Below, one piece after another: positions 1 through 6,911 of a stretch of DNA of 64,000 nucleotides. The notes under the pieces were generated by a model. It had not been told where the DNA came from, did no database searches, and saw nothing but the letters and a program-made list of their open reading frames with translations. Made by a program: the position numbers and the translations under genes. Source of the stretch: an uncultured Pseudomonadota bacterium (lineage in GTDB: Bacteria > Pseudomonadota > Gammaproteobacteria > Burkholderiales > SG8-39); the NCBI GenBank assembly GCA_903921325.1, contig CAIXPL010000016.1, positions 533,145 through 597,144 of the forward strand, in the 5' to 3' direction. Each line of letters begins with the position of its first letter. The stretch's first letter is position 1.

Positions 1-456
1 TCAGCCTGGAAACGCATTCGCCCCAAGCTGTCCTATACCGGCCGTCAGCTCGATGAAGTGTTATTGATGGAACCCTCGGCGGTGCCAACCACGGGTGGCA
101 CGACGCCACCAGCCTCTCAGCCACCGAATGGTGGCGGCGAAGGCGGTGGCCTGTGGGGCGGAGGCACAACGCCACTGCCACCCCCACCGGGCGGTGGCAC
201 GCCGCCGCCCGGTGGGGGAATCTTCGGCGGTGGCTCCAGCACAGGCGGCAAGCCCCGCATTCCACTGAGCAACCCTGCGACCTCTCCCTTGAATCTGATC
301 GGCAAGCTCGAGGGCTGGGGCATTGGACCGGCCACTCCCGTCGCAGAAGTCTCGATCAAGGTGTCGGCAGCGACTGGGGCGCAACTCAAGGAGCTGCTCA
401 AGAAACTGCCCGATGGTATGACCTTTGAGCTCAGCTTTGAGAAAGAGGACAAGTGA
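1..456 (+). CDS. DUF499-type AAA+ ATPase, C-terminal fragment (5' end outside window)
   Basis: The reading frame is open from base 1, so only the last 151 codons of a longer protein are visible. About residues 30-80 form a Gly/Pro/Thr-rich linker (runs such as GGGEGGGLWGGG and PPPPGGGTPPPGGG). A folded tail follows with VSAATGAQLKELLKKLPDG. As I recall, a flexible linker followed by such a tail is typical of the large DUF499 ATPases found beside DUF1156 methyltransferases and PglZ proteins. The Walker motifs would lie upstream and cannot be seen, so the family call rests on the tail and the neighbours. Its stop codon overlaps the next start (TGATG), implying translational coupling in one defence operon. 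Confidence 0.7.
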   Translation, partial: SAWKRIRPKLSYTGRQLDEVLLMEPSAVPTTGGTTPPASQPPNGGGEGGGLWGGGTTPLPPPPGGGTPPPGGGIFGGGSSTGGKPRIPLSNPATSPLNLIGKLEGWGIGPATPVAEVSIKVSAATGAQLKELLKKLPDGMTFELSFEKEDK

Positions 457-1445
457 TGGCACTCGACGTCGGGGTATTGAACCGCCTGACTAAAGGCTCT
501 GTCGAGGACGCGTGGCGCGTCATCATCAACAACGCCGTCGAGATCGCGTCGAAGCCGCTGGCTGCAGGCAACGCGCACAGCGAGGTTATCAAGCGCGACC
601 GCGAAATCGGCACTCTTGACCACTTCCTGTCCTCCACCGGCTGGGACTTGTGGCAAGCCTTCGGCGACACCGTCGAGCGCACCTCGGATCGACTGGTTCG
701 TTGGTGGACAGAGCCCTACAGCGCCAAGGCGGTACTGGTGCTGGATGGCCTGTCCTTGCGTGAACTGCCTTGGCTGTTGCAAGGTGCCAAAGAGCGCGGT
801 TTCGCGCTGCACGAGGTGTCTGCCAACGCATCCGAACTGCCCGGTGAAACCAACCAATTCGCGCAGGCGTTGGGCTTTGGCAGTCGCAGCCAGCTTCAGA
901 ACAACGGCGGCAGTCTTTCCCACAAGCTGCAACCGACGCACACCGAGTGTGTCGATATGCCGTGGAAGGATTGCGAGAGCCTAATCAACGGCTCGCCGAA
1001 CTGGGTGTTCTGGCACCACTGGCCCGACAGCAAGGTTCACGACGGATCAGGTGCGGGCCAGGGCCTCGACACGTTGACCCGCGACGCAGCCGATCAACTA
1101 AGCAGCGACGACTTCTGGTCTTTCGTCGAGAGGTTGGCCACCGGGCGGCGTCTGGTCATCACATCCGACCACGGCTATGCGGCCACAGGCTATTTCCCAG
1201 ACGCCGATGGCGAGGTCGGCCAGTTCCTCAAGAAGACTTTCGCCAGCGGGCGCGGCGCCAAGGGCACTGGTGAAACCGGCCCCTTCGTGCCTCCCGTCGC
1301 ACTGCAGATCAACAGCCCGCACGGCGCTCACCTCCTGGCCGTGGGCCGCTGGAAGTGGAAGAGCCAAGGAGGTTACCCGACGTTGGCGCACGGGGGCCTC
1401 TCATTGCTCGAGGTGCTGTCGCCGTTCGTCGAGCTCACGAAATAA
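456..1445 (+). CDS. pglZ: Compact PglZ-domain protein (BREX-like defence)
   Basis: This 329-residue protein has the two hallmarks of the PglZ (alkaline-phosphatase-like) domain: a hydrophobic strand ending in VLVLDGLS near residues 93-100, and VITSDHGYAATG with Asp238-His239-Gly240, which would hold catalytic metal ions. PglZ proteins are core parts of the Pgl and BREX phage-defence systems; their exact chemistry in defence is unsettled. It is much shorter than typical BREX PglZ proteins, which usually exceed 600 residues, so it is essentially a stand-alone PglZ domain. A GTG at 453 is also possible, but the ATG at 456, overlapping the upstream stop, is preferred. It lies between the DUF499 ATPase and the methyltransferase. 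Confidence 0.85.
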   Translation: MALDVGVLNRLTKGSVEDAWRVIINNAVEIASKPLAAGNAHSEVIKRDREIGTLDHFLSSTGWDLWQAFGDTVERTSDRLVRWWTEPYSAKAVLVLDGLSLRELPWLLQGAKERGFALHEVSANASELPGETNQFAQALGFGSRSQLQNNGGSLSHKLQPTHTECVDMPWKDCESLINGSPNWVFWHHWPDSKVHDGSGAGQGLDTLTRDAADQLSSDDFWSFVERLATGRRLVITSDHGYAATGYFPDADGEVGQFLKKTFASGRGAKGTGETGPFVPPVALQINSPHGAHLLAVGRWKWKSQGGYPTLAHGGLSLLEVLSPFVELTK

Positions 1446-1457
1446 GGAACGCGCTGC

Positions 1458-4400
1458 ATGGCAACCAAAAAAGAACAGACGGCGCAAGAAGTCGCCAAGG
1501 CTGTCGGCGCTGGTAAGACGGTCGCAATGGAAACCGTCGACTTCAACGACCCGAACCGCCCCAAGACTTGCCTGGAGGTCGACTTCCCGATCCTGCCGGT
1601 CAACCAGGTGGCGATCATCGAAGGCAACGCGGGCAAGCCGATTTACCAAATGTCGAAATGGTGGGCTCGGCGTCGCTCCAGCGTGTTTCGTTCGATGCTC
1701 ATCGCGGCGGCCACCAAGGCTCCCGAGGACAAATCGCACGCGGCGAAGCTGGTGTGGGACAACTACTACGCCAATCACCAGAAGAAAGGCGCGTTCAAGC
1801 ACCTGAAGGTGGCCGACATCTTCATGGGCGGCGGCACCACGCTGGTGGAAGGCTCGCGCCTCGGAATGCAGATGGTCGGCAACGACCTGAATCCAGTCGC
1901 GTGGTTCGTGGTCAAGCAGGAGCTGGCCAACGTCGATTTGGAGCAGGTGAAGAAGCTGCTGGCCGACATCGAGGCCGAGGTCAAGCCGCAGATCATGCCG
2001 TATTACTACTGCGACGGGCCGGAGGGTGAGAAAGGGTCGTGGAGGCACCTGCCTAGCAAAAAGGTGATGCCCGCCGATTTCGACCCGCTAGCCATTCCGC
2101 GCGACGAGCGCAAAGACTACCGCTACGAAGGCCCGGAGATCATCTACACCTTCTGGGCCAAGCACGGCCCTTGTCAGGTGACGGGCTGTGGCCACCGGAC
2201 ACCGATCATGACCAGCCCGGTGATAGCGGTTAAAACCATCAGCGTCAAGCACTGGGAGCACCGCTGCAGTAAATGCGGTGGTGAATTCCACGTTGAGGAA
2301 GACGCAGCGCGCATGGCGTCGGATTCGCCACTGTATGTAGCACCTTCCGAGCATCCGTTCTCCGTGCTCGACCGGAAGAAGGGCGTGATCTGCCCGCATT
2401 GCGGCCATACGGCGATGGTCAACCTCGGCAAGGGCAAGAACAAGAAGGTCGAATTGAGCCTGTTGGTGCATCCGCAATGGCTGGCCGGTTCGCCTAAACA
2501 GGATGCGAATAGCAAGCCCTACGGCGGCTCGGCGCAGGACGACGCGACCTCGTCGGCGCGCTGGAATCAGGAGCGTGCTTCTAAGATTCGACTGTTGGAA
2601 GTTCGCGGCAAATTGCCAGATGAAGTGACTTGTCCTGAAACCGAGGTCACATTCAAGATCGACTCGGGTACTGTGCCCAAGCAATCAACTTTCGCTTGCG
2701 GTGCGTGCGGCACCGTCCAAGATGTGCTCAAGAGCGTCAAAGCGACTGGCAAGACGGGCCCCATGTCAGCATTTGCTGTTCAAGGATATGCGCCCAAGCG
2801 CGACGAGTCAGGTACTCCATATGGTGGCCGCTTCTTTGCCGCCTTGGATGAAAGACTCGCGAATCAGTTTGACCGTGCAGCCAAGGAGTGGGGGGAGCGC
2901 AAAGGGACCGATTTGTCGGGATTCTGGCCTGAGGACGAGTTGTACGAATATTTAGCTGGAAACGACAGCAAGCTTTACATCCAACCGGACCACGGATTCA
3001 CTCATTGGTGGATGATGTTCAATCCGCGTCAGCTCCTGGTGCATACCCAATTATTGAAAGCTATCGTCAACGTGGGTGATTACAACTGGGCGATCCGGGA
3101 GTACGTATTAGGAGCTTTTCAGCAATACCTGCGCAATCAATGCATGTTCAGCTTCTGGAATCCCCAGCGGGATACCCCGGAGCCCATGTTTTCCAATAAC
3201 AACTATCACCCGAAATCAACCGTAATTGAAAACTGCGTGTTCGCAAATCTCGGACGCGGCAATTGGGCGTCCTGTGTGGAGGGAATACTTGAAGGACGCG
3301 ACTGGGCAATTAATCCGTGGGACGCTGTAAGCGTTGAGGCGCTGATGAGGCGCAATCCAACCCTGGCAACTGAGGTCTCCGGAAAAAGCGAGAAGGTGTT
3401 TCCTGGAGATCCAGTTCATCATGCCGATGTCTATCAGGGCACATCAACCGATCTTAATCAGCTTGCCACGGGAAGTTTTGACTTGGTAGTCACTGACCCT
3501 CCGTTCGGAGCCCTGATCCATTATTCAGACCTTTCAGACTTCTTCTTCTCCTGGCTCCGCCTCGTTTTTCGAGAAAAATACCCGGATAAATTTGGCGCAC
3601 ACCACACACCAAAATCCATCGAGGTTGTCGCCAACAAAGGTCTGGAGCCTGAGGACCCGGATGGCTTCTACCAGCGTCTGTTAACTCAATGCTGGCGTGA
3701 AGCTCATCGTATTCTGAAGCCCGGCGGCATTCTCGCTTTCACCTTCCACCACAGCGAGGACGAGCCGTGGGTCGCGGTGCTGGAATCTCTCTTCGACGCG
3801 GGGTATTACCTCGAGGCGACGTACCCGATTCGCTCCGACGAGACCAAGGGCGAAGGGGAATTCGGCTCCAAGACCATCGAGTACGACATCATCCATGTTT
3901 GCCGTAAGCGCACTGAGGAACCTAAGCCCGTGAGCTGGGGTCGAATGCGCCGTGAAGTGATGGCCGACGTGCGGCAATTGCAGGGAATGCTGGAGAACCA
4001 CGCCAAGGAAGGCCTGCCTGCAGCGGACATTCAGGTCATCCGGCGTGGCAAGGCATTGGAATACTTCTCCCGCCACTACGGCAAGGTCTTCGTAGATGAG
4101 GGGCGCGCTATTTCCGTCAAGGACGGGTTGGTCGGCATCAACCAGCTCATCGACGAGGACGCGGACAAGGGCAAAGAACCGCCGCCGGTCAATGCCGAGC
4201 CGATGAGCCGTCAATTCCTGCGCACTTTCGGCGACGCCACCGAAATGAAGCGTGACCAGCTGCAGAAGTTCTTGAAGGGCTCGATCACCACGCCCGACGA
4301 GTTCGAGCAGCGTGGCTGGTGCACGGAAAAAAGCAAGGTCATCACACGGGTGAACCCGCTGGATTTTGCGCGCGACTGGTCTGGCAAGCACAAGCGCAGA

Positions 4401-4664
4401 TTGACGTCCGATTTGGATCAGGCGCTGGTGCTGATCGGCGCGTGCTTCGATGGCAGCGGCATCAACGCCTCCGACACGCTGAAGAACGAAAACTTCAAGC
4501 CCCACGTGGCGCTGAAGCCTTTGCTGGAATGGCTGCACAAGAACGGCCCCGATCAGGCCAGTCGCAATGCGGCTTCGCGTGCGGTCTCGATCTACAACAG
4601 TTGGGCGGCGACTCAGGCGGCCAAACCGACGCAGGGCACGCTATTTGAGGAGTACGAGCTATGA
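1458..4664 (+). CDS. DUF1156-family DNA adenine methyltransferase with zinc ribbons
   Basis: This 1068-residue protein is predicted to methylate adenine in DNA and mark host DNA as self. The S-adenosylmethionine motif (DIFMGGGTT) lies near residue 122 and the catalytic motif TDPPFG has Asp680, giving the alpha-type order of SAM motif, recognition region, catalytic motif. Between them are zinc-binding pairs near residues 239-272 (CQVTGCGH, HRCSKCGG), about 313 (CPHCGH) and about 411 (CGACG), as in the COG1743/DUF1156 family, which is the methylase of BREX type 3-like and DUF499-linked systems. The stretch from about 2580 to 3660 looks richer in A+T than its flanks, consistent with an exchanged recognition domain. 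An AAGGAA ribosome site precedes the start. Confidence 0.93.
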   Translation: MATKKEQTAQEVAKAVGAGKTVAMETVDFNDPNRPKTCLEVDFPILPVNQVAIIEGNAGKPIYQMSKWWARRRSSVFRSMLIAAATKAPEDKSHAAKLVWDNYYANHQKKGAFKHLKVADIFMGGGTTLVEGSRLGMQMVGNDLNPVAWFVVKQELANVDLEQVKKLLADIEAEVKPQIMPYYYCDGPEGEKGSWRHLPSKKVMPADFDPLAIPRDERKDYRYEGPEIIYTFWAKHGPCQVTGCGHRTPIMTSPVIAVKTISVKHWEHRCSKCGGEFHVEEDAARMASDSPLYVAPSEHPFSVLDRKKGVICPHCGHTAMVNLGKGKNKKVELSLLVHPQWLAGSPKQDANSKPYGGSAQDDATSSARWNQERASKIRLLEVRGKLPDEVTCPETEVTFKIDSGTVPKQSTFACGACGTVQDVLKSVKATGKTGPMSAFAVQGYAPKRDESGTPYGGRFFAALDERLANQFDRAAKEWGERKGTDLSGFWPEDELYEYLAGNDSKLYIQPDHGFTHWWMMFNPRQLLVHTQLLKAIVNVGDYNWAIREYVLGAFQQYLRNQCMFSFWNPQRDTPEPMFSNNNYHPKSTVIENCVFANLGRGNWASCVEGILEGRDWAINPWDAVSVEALMRRNPTLATEVSGKSEKVFPGDPVHHADVYQGTSTDLNQLATGSFDLVVTDPPFGALIHYSDLSDFFFSWLRLVFREKYPDKFGAHHTPKSIEVVANKGLEPEDPDGFYQRLLTQCWREAHRILKPGGILAFTFHHSEDEPWVAVLESLFDAGYYLEATYPIRSDETKGEGEFGSKTIEYDIIHVCRKRTEEPKPVSWGRMRREVMADVRQLQGMLENHAKEGLPAADIQVIRRGKALEYFSRHYGKVFVDEGRAISVKDGLVGINQLIDEDADKGKEPPPVNAEPMSRQFLRTFGDATEMKRDQLQKFLKGSITTPDEFEQRGWCTEKSKVITRVNPLDFARDWSGKHKRRLTSDLDQALVLIGACFDGSGINASDTLKNENFKPHVALKPLLEWLHKNGPDQASRNAASRAVSIYNSWAATQAAKPTQGTLFEEYEL

Positions 4665-5161
4665 AGCAGCTGCTCGATACGGTGTGGCAGCGGCGCGGCA
4701 CCAGCTGGGTTTGGGACGAAGAGGCCCGGAATGAGGTATGCGCGGCCAGCGAGGTCTGGAGCCTGCGCCAGTTCTTGCAGGCGGCGGGCCATTGGCCCGA
4801 CGACCTGCCGAGCAATGGCAACAACACACTCGTCGTTGCCGGGCTGGAAGGCGGCCTGGATCTGCTGACGCCCGAGGACGCCGAGACGTGGCTGGGCGAT
4901 GGGGTCAAGGATGCGATCCTGTCGTTTCAGTCCTACTACGAGGGTGAAGCGTCCTTGATCTTTTGGCTGCCATCAGGTCTCGGACGGATCAAGTTTCATC
5001 CCGCCACCGACTCGGTTGAGTGGCGCTGCGCTGCACCGCATAGCGACCGCCTGCTCGCGTTCGGCCGTATTCTGTGGGGCGAGGCCAACGAATATCCGCA
5101 GGAGATCCTGCTCCGTGAAGGCAGCAAGCCTGCTGGCTTGTTCCATTTGCGGATCACTTAG
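4661..5161 (+). CDS. Unrecognised 166-aa defence-operon protein
   Basis: The start overlaps the methyltransferase stop as ATGA, so the two are probably translated together. The 166-residue product is acidic and rich in Trp and Leu, with no signal peptide, membrane segment, P-loop, zinc motif or helix-turn-helix that I can see. The first 80 residues are mainly helical in character (SLRQFLQAAGHWP); the second half looks like alternating beta strands (EASLIFWLPSGLGRIKFHP). I do not recognise the family. By position it could be a small accessory or specificity subunit of the BREX-like complex, comparable in size to BrxA or BrxF, but it lacks the P-loop expected of BrxF. This is an inference from position only. 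Confidence 0.75.
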   Translation: MKQLLDTVWQRRGTSWVWDEEARNEVCAASEVWSLRQFLQAAGHWPDDLPSNGNNTLVVAGLEGGLDLLTPEDAETWLGDGVKDAILSFQSYYEGEASLIFWLPSGLGRIKFHPATDSVEWRCAAPHSDRLLAFGRILWGEANEYPQEILLREGSKPAGLFHLRIT

Positions 5162-5169
5162 GAGGCCCC

Positions 5170-6240
5170 ATGAAGACCTTACGCAAGGTGAAAATTGAAG
5201 GCTTCAAGTCCATTGAGAATGCCGAGCTGCGGCTGGGCGATCTCAATGTAGTTATCGGCGCGAACGGCTCCGGCAAATCAAACCTGATCGGTGCTTTCCG
5301 TCTATTAGACCGCGTGCTGTCCCAAAACCTTCAAATCTACGTTGCCAGCGAGCCGGATCGCTTTCTGCATCACGGTCGCAAAACTACGCCTGCGCTTGCG
5401 CTGGATTTCGCGTTCGACCAGAACTCATATGGCTTCAAACTGAAGGCGGCTCAGGACTCATTGATCTTCGAGTATGAGCGGGTGGAATATAGCGGCTTCT
5501 GGAATTACGGTGAACCGATCGCTGTTGGGCACAAGGAAAGCAAGCTGGAAGAGGCCGCGCAGTCATACCGCAACAAGATTCCGAAATTCGTATTCCCCAA
5601 GGTGCGCAATCTGGTGGTTTATCACTTCCACGACACCTCAGACACGGCCGCCGCCAAGCAGACGGCAGACCTTGACGACAACAGCTTCTTCCGTCCCAAC
5701 GCGGCCAATCTTCCCGCGTATCTCTACTGGCTGCAGGAAAAGCACCCGGTGCAGTTTCGCCACATCGAAGAGCACGTGAGGCTGGTTGCGCCATTCTTCG
5801 AGAAGTTCGTACTGGCACCGTCCAAGCTCAATGAAGCGAAGATCAAGCTGGAGTGGCGGCAGAAGGGTTCGGAAGCGTACTTCGACGCCTATTCGCTGTC
5901 CGACGGCACCTTGCGCTTCATCTGTCTGGCGACGTTGCTGCTGCAACCGAAGCCGCCTGCGTTGATCTTGCTCGACGAGCCGGAACTGGGTTTGCACCCC
6001 TTCGCCATTCGCATTCTGGCCGAGATGCTGGAGGCGGCATCACAGCGGGTCCAGGTGCTGCTGGCGACGCAGTCGGTCACGCTGCTTAACAATTTCGCAC
6101 TGCAGGATGTGATCGTCGCTGAAAACGATGGCATGAAGACTAGCTTCAATAGCCTGGATGCGGAGAAGCTGAAGGGTTGGTTGGAAGAGTTCAGTATCGG
6201 CGAGCTGTGGGAGAAGAATGTCCTTGGAGGTCGGCCATGA
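5170..6240 (+). CDS. AAA_21/OLD-like ABC ATPase paired with DUF4276 protein
   Basis: This 356-residue ATPase starts KVKIEGFKSIENAELRLG, the usual beginning of RecF/SMC/OLD-like AAA_21 proteins. Walker A is GANGSGKSN (residues 30-38), the signature region is near YSLSDGTLRF (about residues 240-250), and Walker B is LILLDEPELGLHP with Asp269-Glu270. There is no long coiled coil and no Toprim domain in this polypeptide; that role would fall to the next gene. ATPases of this type followed by DUF4276 genes recur in defence islands and resemble split OLD-like nucleases such as AriA-AriB of PARIS. An AGGAGG site precedes the ATG. The stop overlaps the next ATG by four bases. Confidence 0.88.
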   Translation: MKTLRKVKIEGFKSIENAELRLGDLNVVIGANGSGKSNLIGAFRLLDRVLSQNLQIYVASEPDRFLHHGRKTTPALALDFAFDQNSYGFKLKAAQDSLIFEYERVEYSGFWNYGEPIAVGHKESKLEEAAQSYRNKIPKFVFPKVRNLVVYHFHDTSDTAAAKQTADLDDNSFFRPNAANLPAYLYWLQEKHPVQFRHIEEHVRLVAPFFEKFVLAPSKLNEAKIKLEWRQKGSEAYFDAYSLSDGTLRFICLATLLLQPKPPALILLDEPELGLHPFAIRILAEMLEAASQRVQVLLATQSVTLLNNFALQDVIVAENDGMKTSFNSLDAEKLKGWLEEFSIGELWEKNVLGGRP

Positions 6241-6911
6241 CGCGACTTCTGATACTGGTTGAGGGACAGTCCGAGGAAATCTTTGTCAAACACACACTCT
6301 CACCCCATCTGGCGCAGCATGGCGTGTACGTGGCGGCCCCCATCGTGCTTTGGACGAAGCGCTTGCCAAGTGGTGGAGGTTTCCGGGGTGGGGTGTCGAA
6401 TTGGAATCAGATTCTCAGGAGCCTGCGACCGTTAATGTGCGATGGCGACGCATGGGTGAGCACGCTGATCGATTTTTACGGCCTACCCCAGGATTTCCCT
6501 GGCTTGCAGACAGCGTTGGGCGTCGGCCCTGCGCACGATAACGTCGCGGCATTGCAGGCTCGGTTCGCGGAGGAAATGAACCATGACCGGTTTATTCCGT
6601 TTCTGGCACTGCATGAATTTGAAGCGTGGCTGTTTAGCGCGCCGGACGTGGTCGAAGCACACTTTGGCGAGGCGCGGCTTGCCGAAAGGCTGCGTAGCGC
6701 GGTGCAGGCCGCTGGCGCGCCGGAACTGATGAACCACGGCGCGACCACGCACCCGAAAGCGCGATTGCACAGCTTGGTGAGCAGCTACAAAGAGACTTCT
6801 GACGGCCCGACGTTGGTCGATACAATTGGTCTCACCACGGTACGAGAGGCTTGCCCACACTTCAATGGCTGGCTGAGTCGGTTGGAAGCCTTGGGGGCGA
6901 ATGCACCGTGA
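6237..6911 (+). CDS. DUF4276 family protein (Toprim-like candidate nuclease)
   Basis: The 224-residue protein starts at the ATG that overlaps the ATPase stop (ATGA). It opens with LLILVEGQSEEIFVK, in which the Glu after a hydrophobic strand is the pattern of Toprim-fold nucleases. Later acidic positions occur in VSTLIDFYGLPQDFPG (about residues 70-85) and ALHEFEAWLFS (about 122-132), matching the DUF4276 layout as I know it. DUF4276 is a family of unproven activity regarded as Toprim-related. Together with the preceding ATPase it forms a likely two-gene effector nested in the PglZ/methyltransferase operon. A role in cutting DNA or RNA after phage sensing is an inference. Confidence 0.85.
   Translation: MTRLLILVEGQSEEIFVKHTLSPHLAQHGVYVAAPIVLWTKRLPSGGGFRGGVSNWNQILRSLRPLMCDGDAWVSTLIDFYGLPQDFPGLQTALGVGPAHDNVAALQARFAEEMNHDRFIPFLALHEFEAWLFSAPDVVEAHFGEARLAERLRSAVQAAGAPELMNHGATTHPKARLHSLVSSYKETSDGPTLVDTIGLTTVREACPHFNGWLSRLEALGANAP

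Noticed and set aside
117-941. Long minus-strand open frame through the Gly/Pro region and pglZ
   Set aside because: It is antisense to two clear genes, and its composition mirrors the GC-rich linker.
3681-4538. 285-codon minus-strand frame inside the methyltransferase gene
   Set aside because: Shadow of a strongly supported gene; no domain and no ribosome site.
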